Shown: piece after piece, positions 16,650 through 25,390 of the stretch | How the letters are laid out: every line of letters begins with the position of its first letter | Numbering within the stretch: position 1 is the stretch's first letter | Source: Paenimyroides baculatum | GTDB lineage: Bacteria; Bacteroidota; Bacteroidia; Flavobacteriales; Flavobacteriaceae | Length of the DNA stretch: 64,000 bases | Reading direction: 5' to 3' | Assembly (NCBI RefSeq): GCF_008629655.1 | Contig: NZ_VWSG01000001.1 | Coordinates: forward strand, 124,001 to 188,000 | Notes under the pieces: model-generated | What the model saw: only the letters and a program-made list of their open reading frames with translations | The model's database searches: none | Told to the model about the DNA's origin: nothing | Position numbers and translations under genes: made by a program

Positions 16650-17318
16650 ATGAAAACCAGAATCTGTGTTTTATCAACGAAAAAACTTAATAGCAATCAA
16701 AAACAATTTTTGCTAAATGCAGGTTTTTCGGTTATTGAAGCAGATTTTATCAAAATTACATTCGTTCCTTTTCAGTTAAAAAATATTCCGACTTTATTAC
16801 TGTTTACATCTCAAAATGCTGTGAAAAGCCTGATGCTGAATGAGAATATCGAAACTTTAAAACAAATTCCCGCAGTTTGTGTAGGATCAAAAACCAAACA
16901 ATTGTTGCAGGAAAATGGTTTTAAGGTCCTAGAAGTTCAAGAATATGCAGACGATTTAGCTCCGATAATTCAACAGAAATATCAATCGGAACAAATAACT
17001 TTTTTCGCTGGAAATTTAAGACGAAATGTTTTGCCCGATGCTATAAAGAAAGCAAATATTTCTTTTGAAGAATACACGGTGTATCAAAACGCATCAAATT
17101 CAATAGAAATTAAAACAGAAACCGATGCATTGTTGTTTTTTAGTCCATCGGGAATTCAAAGTTATCTGCAACAAAATTCAATAGAAAATCAAACCTGTTT
17201 CTGTATTGGTACTACGACTGCTGCGGCTTTAAAAGGAATTACGAATAATATTGTAATTGCAAATAAGCAAACGGTAGAAAATGTAATTATTCAGTGCATC
17301 AACTATTATAAAAAATAA
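16650..17318 (+). CDS. hemD: Uroporphyrinogen-III synthase HemD
   Basis: 222 residues from ATG 16650; the earlier ATG at 16626 lies inside a dispersed repeat and is less likely. The fold of two alternating alpha/beta domains is recognisable from short motifs typical of this divergent family: LLFTSQNAVKSL, VCVGSKTKQLL, ALLFFSPSGIQSYL and FCIGTTTAAAL. It closes hydroxymethylbilane to uroporphyrinogen III. It stands between hemC and hemE, as expected. A second HemD-like protein is encoded at 50162-50905; the operon position makes this copy the better candidate for heme synthesis. Confidence 0.85.
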   Translation: MKTRICVLSTKKLNSNQKQFLLNAGFSVIEADFIKITFVPFQLKNIPTLLLFTSQNAVKSLMLNENIETLKQIPAVCVGSKTKQLLQENGFKVLEVQEYADDLAPIIQQKYQSEQITFFAGNLRRNVLPDAIKKANISFEEYTVYQNASNSIEIKTETDALLFFSPSGIQSYLQQNSIENQTCFCIGTTTAAALKGITNNIVIANKQTVENVIIQCINYYKK

Positions 17319-17354
17319 GTTTTGCGATTTCAGCACAAACTAAAAACTAATAAA

Positions 17355-18380
17355 ATGATAAAAAACGATTTATTTTTAAAAGCATTAAACGGAGAATCAG
17401 TTGAACGTCCACCAGTTTGGATGATGCGTCAGGCAGGAAGATATTTGCCGGAATTTAGAGCATTACGCGACAAATACGACTTTTTTACCCGTTGTGAAAC
17501 TCCAGAACTAGCAGCCGAAATTACAGTTCAACCAATTAGAATTGTAAAACCCGATGCAGCCATTTTATTTTCGGATATTTTGGTGATTCCGCGCGCAATG
17601 GGAATTCATGTGGAATTAAAAGACAATTTAGGTCCGCAGATTCCAAATCCAATCCGAACAATGGAACAGGTAAATCAGGTGATCGTTCCAAACATCGAAG
17701 AAACATTGGGCTACGTGATGAACGCCATTAAACTGACCAAAGAAATGTTGAACGATGAGGTTCCTTTGATTGGTTTTGCGGGCTCTCCGTGGACGATTTT
17801 CTGTTATGTGGTGGAAGGAAAAGGATCTAAAAGTTTTGATACCGCAAAAGGTTTCTGCTTCTCAAATCCGGTTGCAGCACACACTTTACTACAAAAAATT
17901 ACCGATACAACCATTCTTTATTTAAAGGAAAAAGTGAAAGCAGGTTGTAACGCTATCCAAATTTTTGATTCGTGGGGCGGAATGCTTTCTCCGACAGATT
18001 ATAACGAATTTTCTTGGCAATACATCAACCAGATTGTTGAAGCTTTAGCAGAAATGGCGAAAGTAATTGTTTTTGGAAAAGGATGTTGGTTTGCTTTGAA
18101 TCAAATGGGGAAAAGTAAAGCATCTGCTTTAGGTGTAGATTGGACGTGTTCAGCTACAAATGCACGTTATTTATCAGGCGGAAACATTACGTTGCAAGGA
18201 AATTTTGATCCGTCAAGATTGCTTTCTCCAATTCCGACTATCAAAAAAATGGTTCATGAAATGATTGATGAATTCGGTAAAGACAAATACATTGTAAATT
18301 TAGGTCACGGTATTTTGCCAAATATTCCGGTAGATCACGCTAAAGCATTTATTGATGCGGTTAAGGAATATAACAAATAG
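17355..18380 (+). CDS. hemE: Uroporphyrinogen decarboxylase
   Basis: 341 residues from ATG 17355 (upstream in-frame TTG 17322 gives an unlikely extension). The N-terminal signature [17 protein letters not shown] and the catalytic Asp in [11 protein letters not shown] are present, as is [16 protein letters not shown] and the C-terminal [11 protein letters not shown]. It removes four acetate carboxyls to give coproporphyrinogen III. It follows hemD by 36 bases. Downstream come three small ORFs before hemF, so the ancestral order hemD-hemE-hemF is interrupted. Confidence 0.96.
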   Translation: MIKNDLFLKALNGESVERPPVWMMRQAGRYLPEFRALRDKYDFFTRCETPELAAEITVQPIRIVKPDAAILFSDILVIPRAMGIHVELKDNLGPQIPNPIRTMEQVNQVIVPNIEETLGYVMNAIKLTKEMLNDEVPLIGFAGSPWTIFCYVVEGKGSKSFDTAKGFCFSNPVAAHTLLQKITDTTILYLKEKVKAGCNAIQIFDSWGGMLSPTDYNEFSWQYINQIVEALAEMAKVIVFGKGCWFALNQMGKSKASALGVDWTCSATNARYLSGGNITLQGNFDPSRLLSPIPTIKKMVHEMIDEFGKDKYIVNLGHGILPNIPVDHAKAFIDAVKEYNK

Positions 18381-18410
18381 TTTTTAGTTAATAGTTGTAA
18401 GTTTTTAGTT

Positions 18411-18773
18411 ATGTATGATTATAAAAAATATATGGTTTGGCAAAAATCACATAAGTTGGTTTTAAAAACGTATGCTTTTACAAATAATTTTCCAAATAAC
18501 GAACAATATAATTTAACTTCTCAAATCAATCGTGCAGCCTTATCAATTCCTACAAATATTGCAGAAGGGTGCGGCAGAAACGGACAGAAAGAATTTATTA
18601 GGTTCTTAAATATTTCTTCTGGATCTGCTACAGAGCTAGATTATCTTTTTTTATTATCTAAAGACTTAAATTTTATTTCAGAGGAAGATTATTTGAATTT
18701 AAATGAAGAACTAACGGAAATTAGAAAGATGTTATTTGCTTTAATTCAGAAAATAGCGTCAACTTTAAACTAA
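18411..18773 (+). CDS. Four-helix bundle protein (23S rRNA intervening-sequence protein family)
   Basis: 120 residues, the common size. Characteristic features: VWQKSHKLVLKTYAFTNNFP at the start, the turn motif SQINRAALSIPTNIAEGCGR (50-69) and the ending with helix-rich EELTEIRKMLFALIQK. The family was first seen inside intervening sequences of 23S rRNA genes and is scattered singly through Bacteroidota genomes; the biochemical role is unknown. Here it sits between hemE and an uncharacterised ORF, bordered on both sides by short TTTTTAGTT/AAAAACT-type A/T tracts, so it looks like a later insertion in the heme cluster. Confidence 0.9.
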   Translation: MYDYKKYMVWQKSHKLVLKTYAFTNNFPNNEQYNLTSQINRAALSIPTNIAEGCGRNGQKEFIRFLNISSGSATELDYLFLLSKDLNFISEEDYLNLNEELTEIRKMLFALIQKIASTLN

Positions 18774-18798
18774 AAACTCAAATCTAAAAACTATAATA

Positions 18799-19158
18799 AT
18801 GCTTACAAGTAAAAAAGACGAAACTGAACAACGTTTAAATTCCATACTGCAAAAGCTTTCGGGTATTACGTTTGTGCCAGAAAATTGGAACGAAGCCGTA
18901 TTTTGGACTACTTTAGAAGAAACAGGATTTTCTAAAAGTGATATTTTAGAAAAAGAAGAAAACTTGTTTTTTCAGCAATTGATCGATTTGCAGTTTCCTT
19001 GGGAACACATGGAAAAATTGGCTGATATTTTAGTTGGTTTAGATACAAAACAGCCGAATCAACTGATAAAAGAACGTGCAAAACATTTGTATCAATTCAT
19101 ACAAAACGAAAGTAAAATGTTCTCGTTTGAAATTATGAATAAGATTGGAAAGTTATAA
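18799..19158 (+). CDS. Conserved-looking small protein in heme cluster, function unknown
   Basis: 119 residues, soluble, acidic and helix-rich, with no signal peptide. Not recognised. Notable stretch: FPWEHMEKLADILVGL (about 73-88). The 3' end is unusual: the last 24 bases before GTTATAA (19128-19151) recur exactly at 19456-19479, after the next ORF. Reading through the second copy instead would give an end ...MNKIGNFS, so this gene probably had its terminus there before the 98-residue ORF was inserted. Its place between hemE and hemF suggests cotranscription, not necessarily a heme function. Confidence 0.65.
   Translation: MLTSKKDETEQRLNSILQKLSGITFVPENWNEAVFWTTLEETGFSKSDILEKEENLFFQQLIDLQFPWEHMEKLADILVGLDTKQPNQLIKERAKHLYQFIQNESKMFSFEIMNKIGKL
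19128..19151 (+). repeat. 24-bp direct repeat, left copy
   Basis: The 24-mer TGAAATTATGAA...TTGGAAA is identical to 19456-19479. The two copies flank the 98-residue membrane-protein ORF and give it the look of a tandem-duplication or insertion boundary. Confidence 0.85.
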
Positions 19159-19454
19159 TGCTTAAAGTTCGTAATAAATATAATTACCCTATTTTAACAA
19201 TTTTGTTGTTATGGATTTGTTTTGCAATATACTATTGGTTTAATATTAACCCTGACAATTGCGGTTCAATGATTGTTTACATGGGAGTAATACTTATCAC
19301 AGTATTATTATTACCAATTTCTTTTTTAATAATGGTCATAACTAATAAAGTTTGTAAAGTGAAATATGATACCGATACAGATTTTATAACTATACCATGT
19401 TTAATAATAGGTCTTTTAATGCTTGTTTACTTGGTTTTTTTATTATTTCCCTAA
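19158..19454 (+). CDS. Small hydrophobic membrane protein, function unknown
   Basis: 98 residues with three predicted membrane helices (about 11-28, 38-61 and 80-97), few charged residues and no recognised family. Its ATG overlaps the stop of the preceding ORF (TAATG). It lies between 24-bp direct repeats (19128-19151, 19456-19479), so the segment appears to have been inserted into, or duplicated at, the 3' end of the upstream gene. It could be a real cargo gene or a chance ORF in inserted AT-rich DNA. Confidence 0.5.
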   Translation: MLKVRNKYNYPILTILLLWICFAIYYWFNINPDNCGSMIVYMGVILITVLLLPISFLIMVITNKVCKVKYDTDTDFITIPCLIIGLLMLVYLVFLLFP

Positions 19455-19455
19455 A

Positions 19456-19479
19456 TGAAATTATGAATAAGATTGGAAA
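19456..19479 (+). repeat. 24-bp direct repeat, right copy
   Basis: Identical to 19128-19151. It is followed by CTTTAG, which would supply a stop codon for the 119-residue ORF if the intervening 328 bp were absent. Confidence 0.85.
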
Positions 19480-19522
19480 CTTTAGCTAAAAACCAACAAC
19501 AAAAAACTAAACACTACAAACC

Positions 19523-20449
19523 ATGAAAGATAAATTTTATACCTACATTCAAAATCTGCAAGATCAAATTTGTAAAGCTTTAGAGGATGCCGATGGTATT
19601 GCAAAATTTCGTGAAGACCTTTGGGAACGACCTGAAGGCGGTGGCGGAAGAACCAGAGTAATAGAAAACGGAACTGTTTTTGAAAAAGGCGGTGTAAATA
19701 TTTCGGCGGTTCACGGCAAATTGCCAGAAAGTATGCAAAAAATGTTCAATGTAGGCGAAGCCGATTTTTTTGCCTGCGGATTAAGTATGGTCATTCATCC
19801 TAAAAGTCCTATGGTTCCTACGGTTCATGCAAACTGGCGCTATTTTGAAATGTACGATACTTCGACAGAGCTCAGTACAGGTTCACGGAAAGTAATTAAC
19901 AGTTGGTTTGGTGGCGGACAAGATTTAACGCCCTATTACTTGTTTGAGGAAGATGCCGAACATTTTCATCAAACCTGTAAAACGGCTTGTGATAAGCATA
20001 ATCCCGAATTTTATACTAAATACAAACAACAGTGTGATGATTATTTTTGGAATTCGCACCGAAATGAAGCACGCGGAATTGGTGGGTTGTTTTTTGATTA
20101 TTGCAAGGCAACCGAAAATCAATCAATGGAAGATTGGTATAATTTCGTAACCGAAGTCGGCAACAGTTTTACGCAGGCGTATGTGCCAATTGTAAATAAA
20201 AGAAAAGAATTACCTTACACCGATGAGAACAGAACTTGGCAGGAAATTCGTCGAGGACGTTACGTGGAATTTAATTTGGTGCACGATAAAGGAACATTGT
20301 TCGGACTAAAAACCAACGGCAGAATAGAAAGTATTTTAATGAGTTTGCCACCACATGTTCAATGGGTTTACGATCATAAGCCCGAAGTTGGTTCAGAAGA
20401 AGAAAAATTAATCAACGTGTTAACCAAACCGCGCCAATGGGTAAACTAA
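19523..20449 (+). CDS. hemF: Oxygen-dependent coproporphyrinogen III oxidase
   Basis: 308 residues. Family motifs: FEKGGVNISAVHG, MVIHPKSPMVPTVHANWRYF, WFGGGQDLTPYY, HRNEARGIGGLFFDY and RRGRYVEFNLVHDKGT. It converts coproporphyrinogen III to protoporphyrinogen IX using molecular oxygen, implying aerobic heme synthesis. Its end overlaps the following ORF by 13 bases. An oxygen-independent hemN/hemZ enzyme is not seen in this window. Confidence 0.96.
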   Translation: MKDKFYTYIQNLQDQICKALEDADGIAKFREDLWERPEGGGGRTRVIENGTVFEKGGVNISAVHGKLPESMQKMFNVGEADFFACGLSMVIHPKSPMVPTVHANWRYFEMYDTSTELSTGSRKVINSWFGGGQDLTPYYLFEEDAEHFHQTCKTACDKHNPEFYTKYKQQCDDYFWNSHRNEARGIGGLFFDYCKATENQSMEDWYNFVTEVGNSFTQAYVPIVNKRKELPYTDENRTWQEIRRGRYVEFNLVHDKGTLFGLKTNGRIESILMSLPPHVQWVYDHKPEVGSEEEKLINVLTKPRQWVN

Positions 20450-21375
20450 TTCTGTTTTGTGTCATCTGCCTTTGTTGTAATCGTGTTTGTGCTCAACAAG
20501 ACACTTTGCAACCTTACATGGTTTCGTACAATGAAAAAATGGTTGGAAGCATTACCTATCAAAACAGTTCCAACACTTTTTTTATGACTTATGAAGACGG
20601 TGCAGATTCATACAAAGCCGAATTTATTCCCAACACACAACAACGGCTGGTTGCCGGTTTAAGTTATAAAATGATCGATGTTTCGGTCGGATTTACGCCG
20701 AATTTCCTAAAAAACGATGGATCAAAATTAGAATCGAATAATTTTAATCTAGGTTTTAGGTTCAATTACAAAAAATGGTATCAATCGGTAACATTTATCA
20801 ATCAAAAAGGTTTTTTTATCGATTTTGATCATTTGCAACGATTTTATCTTCCAAGATTTCGATCCACAAAACTGGGCGGAACCACATCGTATGTATTCAA
20901 CGATAAATTTTCGTACAAAACCATATTCAACCAAAATCAGTGGCAGCTAAAAAGTGCCGGTAGTTTTGTACCCAATTTTTCGGTTTACTACACCAATTTA
21001 ACGTCTAAAGACACACCAGATCATGTGCATGTCGACATGTACACTTTTTCGTTAGCTCCGTCGTATCATTACAATTGGGTCATCAGTCAAAAGTTTTTGG
21101 TTTCGGCAGGTTTGCTGGTGGGTGCGGGGATAAACATTGCAGATAAAGACGTAACGCCCTTGTACGAAGTTTCTACAAACATTAAGTTGGGATACAATGC
21201 CGATTCGTTTTTTACCTATTTGGGCGTTAACAGCAACAGCTTTTTTCAAGAGGAAGGAAAAAATGAGTTCTACGATTCGTTTGCCGATGTTAAACTGGCA
21301 GTAGGTTACAGGTTTGATCCGCCAAAAAAGTTTAAAAAATTATATAATGAAGTAACCCGCAGAATTGGGTTTTAA
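20437..21375 (+). CDS. Probable outer-membrane beta-barrel protein (DUF6268-like)
   Basis: 312 residues. A signal peptide (1-19, ending VCAQ) is followed by alternating amphipathic strands with aromatic girdles (SVGFTPNFLK, FSYKTIFNQNQW, LSLAPSYHYNW-type segments, KLAVGYRF), the look of a 10-14-strand outer-membrane barrel. It resembles the DUF6268 family common in Bacteroidota. Its start overlaps hemF by 13 bases and it ends 12 bases before hemB, so it is translated as part of the heme operon; in related genomes this ORF often sits between hemF and hemB. A role in porphyrin or heme passage is possible but only inferred from position. Confidence 0.7.
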   Translation: MGKLILFCVICLCCNRVCAQQDTLQPYMVSYNEKMVGSITYQNSSNTFFMTYEDGADSYKAEFIPNTQQRLVAGLSYKMIDVSVGFTPNFLKNDGSKLESNNFNLGFRFNYKKWYQSVTFINQKGFFIDFDHLQRFYLPRFRSTKLGGTTSYVFNDKFSYKTIFNQNQWQLKSAGSFVPNFSVYYTNLTSKDTPDHVHVDMYTFSLAPSYHYNWVISQKFLVSAGLLVGAGINIADKDVTPLYEVSTNIKLGYNADSFFTYLGVNSNSFFQEEGKNEFYDSFADVKLAVGYRFDPPKKFKKLYNEVTRRIGF

Positions 21376-21387
21376 AAAGAATAAATT

Positions 21388-22407
21388 ATGTTTCCATTAC
21401 ACAGAGGTAGACGATTAAGAAAAAACCAATCTATAAGAAGTTTAGTAAGCGAAACAACATTAAGTCCGAGCGATTTTATGTTTCCGATGTTCATTGCCGA
21501 AGGCGAAAATGTAAATGTTGAAATACCGTCGATGCCTGGAATTTTCCGCAGATCAATCGATTTAACGGTAGAAGAAGTAAAAGAACTTTTTACATTGGGA
21601 ATTCGTGCCGTGAATATTTATGTAAAGGTCGATGAATCTTTGAAAGACAATACCGGCAAAGAAGCATGGAACCCAAACGGATTAATGCAGCAGGCAATTA
21701 AAGCTATTAAAAATGCGTGTCCAGAAATGATTGTAATGCCAGATGTAGCTTTAGATCCGTATTCAATTTATGGTCACGATGGGATTATAAAAAACGGCGA
21801 TATAGAAAACGATTCAACTGTTGAAGCTTTAGTAAAAATGGCGGTTTCGCATGCAGAAGCCGGAGCCGATTTTGTTGCACCAAGCGATATGATGGATGGT
21901 CGTGTGTTGCGTTTGCGTCAAGGATTAGACGCTGCCGGATTTACAAATGTGGGAATTATGAGCTATTCGGCTAAATATGCATCGGCATTTTACGGACCGT
22001 TTCGAGATGCTTTAGATTCAGCTCCAAAAGAAAATGAAAGAGTGGTTGCTGAGCCAGTCGAAGTACCAAAAGATAAAAAAACATATCAAATGGATTACGC
22101 AAACCGAATTGAAGCTATTAAGGAAGCTGTTTGGGATGCCGAAGAAGGTGCCGATATGGTTATGGTTAAACCCGGAATTGCTTACTTGGATATTGTTCGC
22201 GAAGTTAAAAATGCTGTAAATATTCCCGTAACTGTTTTTCATGTTTCCGGCGAATATGCCATGATTAAAGCCGCTGCCGAAAAAGGTTGGCTGGATCACG
22301 ATAAAATTATGATGGAACAATTAATGTGTATTAAACGTGCCGGAGCAAGTTTAATATCGACGTATTTTGCTAAAGAAGCTGCTATTTTATTGAACAGTTC
22401 TAAATAG
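21388..22407 (+). CDS. hemB: Delta-aminolevulinic acid dehydratase (porphobilinogen synthase)
   Basis: 339 residues. The two Schiff-base lysines are present: Lys196 in SYSAKYASAFYGPF and Lys261 in MVKPGIAYLD. The metal loop reads PDVALDPYSIYGHDG (118-132) with Asp in place of the Cys ligands of zinc enzymes, so this is the magnesium-type, zinc-independent form. It joins two 5-aminolevulinate molecules. It is the last gene of the heme cluster. Confidence 0.97.
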   Translation: MFPLHRGRRLRKNQSIRSLVSETTLSPSDFMFPMFIAEGENVNVEIPSMPGIFRRSIDLTVEEVKELFTLGIRAVNIYVKVDESLKDNTGKEAWNPNGLMQQAIKAIKNACPEMIVMPDVALDPYSIYGHDGIIKNGDIENDSTVEALVKMAVSHAEAGADFVAPSDMMDGRVLRLRQGLDAAGFTNVGIMSYSAKYASAFYGPFRDALDSAPKENERVVAEPVEVPKDKKTYQMDYANRIEAIKEAVWDAEEGADMVMVKPGIAYLDIVREVKNAVNIPVTVFHVSGEYAMIKAAAEKGWLDHDKIMMEQLMCIKRAGASLISTYFAKEAAILLNSSK

Positions 22408-22461
22408 CATCTTTTCACAAAATTGTAACAAATAAAATGTTCACACTTTTTGGCGATGCCG

Positions 22462-22469
22462 TATTTTTG
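22462..22469 (+). promoter_or_regulatory. -7 box of the cytochrome c lipoprotein gene
   Basis: TATTTTTG matches TAnnTTTG and lies 15 bases before ATG 22485. It falls inside the longer reading frame that starts at 22437, which supports 22485 as the true start. Confidence 0.5.
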
Positions 22470-22484
22470 CATAAAATTTCAATC

Positions 22485-22889
22485 ATGAAAAATCTTTTAT
22501 TTATTGGGGTGTTATCTGTTGCTACGTTTGTTTCCTGCGGAAAGAAAGAAGATAAAAAAGAAGCACTGTATCCTGAAAATGTTGCAGAAAAATTAAGTCC
22601 CGAAGATCAGTTGGTTGCAGATGGAAAAGAGTTGTTTGAAAGTAACAAGGCAGCTTGTTTTTCATGTCATAAAGTAGATAAAAAAGTAATTGGTCCAAGT
22701 GTAAAAGATATTGCCAAAATTTACAAAGAACAAAACGGCGACATGGTGGCATTTTTACGTAAAAAAGCCGATCCTATTGTAGATCCTTCACAATACAACG
22801 TTATGGAAACCAATTTTGCCATTCTTAAAACCATGAGCGATGAAGAAATAAAATCATTGGAAGCTTACATGATGAGCACTATTAAATAA
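22485..22889 (+). CDS. Class I cytochrome c lipoprotein
   Basis: 134 residues from ATG 22485. A lipoprotein signal ends at Cys18 (TFVSC-G). The heme-binding motif is C58-F-S-C61-H62 and a likely axial Met is Met107 (QYNVMETN). The protein is a single-heme cytochrome of about 100 residues anchored in the envelope, suited to shuttling electrons to a terminal oxidase or peroxidase. An upstream in-frame ATG at 22437 would put 16 residues in front and hide the signal peptide, and it overlaps the -7 box. The gene is followed by a strong terminator. Confidence 0.9.
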   Translation: MKNLLFIGVLSVATFVSCGKKEDKKEALYPENVAEKLSPEDQLVADGKELFESNKAACFSCHKVDKKVIGPSVKDIAKIYKEQNGDMVAFLRKKADPIVDPSQYNVMETNFAILKTMSDEEIKSLEAYMMSTIK

Positions 22890-22890
22890 C

Positions 22891-22918
22891 AAAAAGCATC
22901 TCAATTGAGATGCTTTTT
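22891..22918. terminator. Bidirectional terminator between cytochrome c and DEAD-box helicase genes
   Basis: Perfect palindrome AAAAAGCATCTCAA with its complement, serving converging genes that end at 22889 and 22919. Confidence 0.85.
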
Positions 22919-24265
22919 TTATTCTTCTTTACTTTGAACAGATCTTGCTATGGCAATTTTATATTTTTTACCCTTCATTTTCTGATCTTGTATATCTTTT
23001 AATAATTGTTGGATTTTAGATCGTTTTACAGCTGCGAATGATATAAAATCTTTTACTTCAATCAATCCTAAATCACCTTTTTCTAAATTTCCTTTTTGAG
23101 ATAGAAATCCGACAATATCAATTTTATTCAGTTTGTTTTTCTTGCCACCACTGATATATAAAGTTTCAAACATCGGTTGTTTTGGAGTAGGAGCTGATTT
23201 ATCCAATTTAAAAACAGGCATTCCATAATCAATATAATCCATCTTTTTTTCGTCCTCATGGATGATCAAATACGCCGTTCCTTCGCTTTTCATACGAGCA
23301 GTTCTACCGTTTCTGTGGGTAAATTCTTCTTCTTTAAACGGTAAATGATAGTGAATTACGTGTTTAATATCCGGAATATCCAATCCGCGTGCAGCCAAAT
23401 CGGTCGTGATTAAATAAGGTACACTACCGTTTCTAAACTGAATCAATCCACGCTCACGTTCGTCCTGATCCATTCCTCCGTGGTAATACGTTGCAACAAT
23501 TCCTCGGTCGTTTAAAGTGTTCGATATACGTTCAACGGCATCTCTGTGATTACAGAAAATAATTCCAGCTGCGGAATTTAAATTACAAATCAGGTGAAAG
23601 AGTGTGTTTAACTTATCTTTTTCTTCGGAAATTACTTTTTTAACTTCTAATAAAGAGAAATTTTCTTCGGTTTTAGAAATGAAATTTAAAGTAGTTGGTT
23701 TTGATATTTTGGTGTATTTTGGAATTTCGATGGCATTGGTTGCCGATACCAAAACGCGTTTGTCAACATTCTTTAAACGAGAAATAATGAACGACATTTG
23801 TTCGTGAAAGCCCAATTGTAGCGATTTGTCGAATTCATCTAAAATCAATGTTTTAATAGTTTCAGGATCAATTGACTCTCTTTCCATGTGATCCATGATT
23901 CTTCCGGGAGTTCCAATTAAAACACTAGGTGGCGATGACAGATTTTTTATTTCGGTATCAATATTATGTCCGCCATAACAAATGTTGACTTTATAATTAG
24001 TGCCCATTTTTTTCCAAACCTGTTCAATCTGCAAGCCTAATTCTCTTGATGGAACTAAAATCAATGCTTGAATTCCTTTAGCATCCGGATCGATCAACTG
24101 ATAAAGCGGGTACAAAAACGCCAGTGTTTTTCCCGAACCTGTAGGCGATAATAATAAAGTTTCGTTTTTATTTAAGATCGTTTCGTTCGCTGCAAGCTGC
24201 ATTTCGTTTAACTCATCTATGCCTAAATTCAGTAATATATTGGTTGATTTTGAATGATAATTCAT
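22919..24265 (-). CDS. DEAD-box-like RNA helicase with DbpA-type C-terminal domain
   Basis: 448 residues. Q-motif region with NEMQLAANETI, motif I SPTGSGKT (about 41-48), motif Ib TPGRIMDH, motif II read as DEFD instead of DEAD, motif III SAT, motif V TDLAARGLDIPD and motif VI HRNGRTARM. The last 70 residues (KIDIVGFLSQKGNLEKGDLG, then FAAVKRSKIQQLL) resemble the RRM-like domain by which DbpA binds 23S rRNA hairpin 92. It is likely an ATP-dependent helicase in 50S subunit assembly. The DEFD box is a genuine difference from the consensus and may be normal for this subfamily. Monocistronic. Confidence 0.88.
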   Translation of the reverse strand: MNYHSKSTNILLNLGIDELNEMQLAANETILNKNETLLLSPTGSGKTLAFLYPLYQLIDPDAKGIQALILVPSRELGLQIEQVWKKMGTNYKVNICYGGHNIDTEIKNLSSPPSVLIGTPGRIMDHMERESIDPETIKTLILDEFDKSLQLGFHEQMSFIISRLKNVDKRVLVSATNAIEIPKYTKISKPTTLNFISKTEENFSLLEVKKVISEEKDKLNTLFHLICNLNSAAGIIFCNHRDAVERISNTLNDRGIVATYYHGGMDQDERERGLIQFRNGSVPYLITTDLAARGLDIPDIKHVIHYHLPFKEEEFTHRNGRTARMKSEGTAYLIIHEDEKKMDYIDYGMPVFKLDKSAPTPKQPMFETLYISGGKKNKLNKIDIVGFLSQKGNLEKGDLGLIEVKDFISFAAVKRSKIQQLLKDIQDQKMKGKKYKIAIARSVQSKEE

Positions 24266-24297
24266 GTGGAAATAATATTAAAATGTGGGAAAATAAA

Positions 24298-24322
24298 AAC
24301 TTGAACCTTTAAGGTTCAAGTT
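24298..24322 (-). terminator. Terminator after dusB
   Basis: AACTTGAACCTT with its perfect complement; T-rich on the minus strand after the dusB stop. Confidence 0.7.
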
Positions 24323-24326
24323 CCTT

Positions 24327-25325
24327 TTATAATTGTTCAATCACGTAATCTTTATAAAAATCTTCGATTTCATCAAAGATACGTAAAAGTTGGTTGGGAT
24401 CATCTTCTGTAACCAATCGCTGACGATGTGCCTTAAAACCGTGAATTCCTTTGAAATAATTGGTATAATGTCTGCGCATTTCTACAATTCCCAAACGTTC
24501 GCCTTTCCATTCCATAGACCAGATCAAATGATTTTTTGCAGCTTCCAATCGATCTTTCATTGTAGGCGGAGCCAAAATTTCACCCGTATTTAGGTAATGT
24601 TTAATTTCATTAAAAATCCAAGGGTAACCAATCGCAGCGCGCCCAATCATCATTCCGTCTAAACCAAAACGTTCCTTGTATTCTTTTGCTTTTTGAGGTG
24701 AATCGATATCTCCATTTCCGAAAATTGGAATTTTAATACGCGGATTGTTATGAATACGTTCTATGTGCGTCCAATCGCTGTGCCCTTTGTACATCTGTGC
24801 ACGCGTACGTGCATGAATGGTCAGTGCCTGTACACCGACATCCTGTAAACGTTCGGCAACTTCATCAATATTAATCGATTCATCGTCCCAACCCAAACGC
24901 GTTTTTACCGTCACGGGTAAACTTGTTCCGCTGATAACCGCTTTTGTCAAACGAATCATTAAATCAACATCTTTTAAAACTCCGGCACCGGCACCTTTAC
25001 AGACCACTTTTTTAACGGGACATCCAAAATTAATATCAACCAAATCGGGCTGAACAGTTTCCACAATTTTTGCCGAAAGCTGCATGGCTTCCTCATCGCC
25101 ACCAAAAATCTGAATACCAACCGGACGTTCGTAATCAAAAATATCCAATTTCATTTTGCTTTTCATTGCATCGCGAATCAACCCTTCCGACGAAATAAAT
25201 TCAGAATACATCATATCGGCACCGTGCATTTTGCACAAACGGCGAAATGGCGGATCACTCACATCTTCCATAGGTGCCAGTAAAAGCGGATGTTCGGGTA
25301 ATTCTATTTTTCCTATTTTAATCAT
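24327..25325 (-). CDS. dusB: tRNA-dihydrouridine synthase, DusB type
   Basis: 332 residues. TIM-barrel flavoenzyme with LLAPMEDVSDPPFRRL at the FMN site, NFGCPVKKVVCKGAGAGVL containing the catalytic Cys, TVKTRLGWD, TIHARTRAQMYKGHSDW and GNGDIDSP/GRAAIGYPW phosphate-binding loops. It reduces uridine to dihydrouridine in tRNA using NADPH. Transcribed alone, leftward, behind a terminator. Confidence 0.93.
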   Translation of the reverse strand: MIKIGKIELPEHPLLLAPMEDVSDPPFRRLCKMHGADMMYSEFISSEGLIRDAMKSKMKLDIFDYERPVGIQIFGGDEEAMQLSAKIVETVQPDLVDINFGCPVKKVVCKGAGAGVLKDVDLMIRLTKAVISGTSLPVTVKTRLGWDDESINIDEVAERLQDVGVQALTIHARTRAQMYKGHSDWTHIERIHNNPRIKIPIFGNGDIDSPQKAKEYKERFGLDGMMIGRAAIGYPWIFNEIKHYLNTGEILAPPTMKDRLEAAKNHLIWSMEWKGERLGIVEMRRHYTNYFKGIHGFKAHRQRLVTEDDPNQLLRIFDEIEDFYKDYVIEQL

Positions 25326-25390
25326 TCAATGAAATTTTATGCAAAATTAATCTATTATTTTTAAAGAGAGAAATTCGATTTTCTTCCAAA

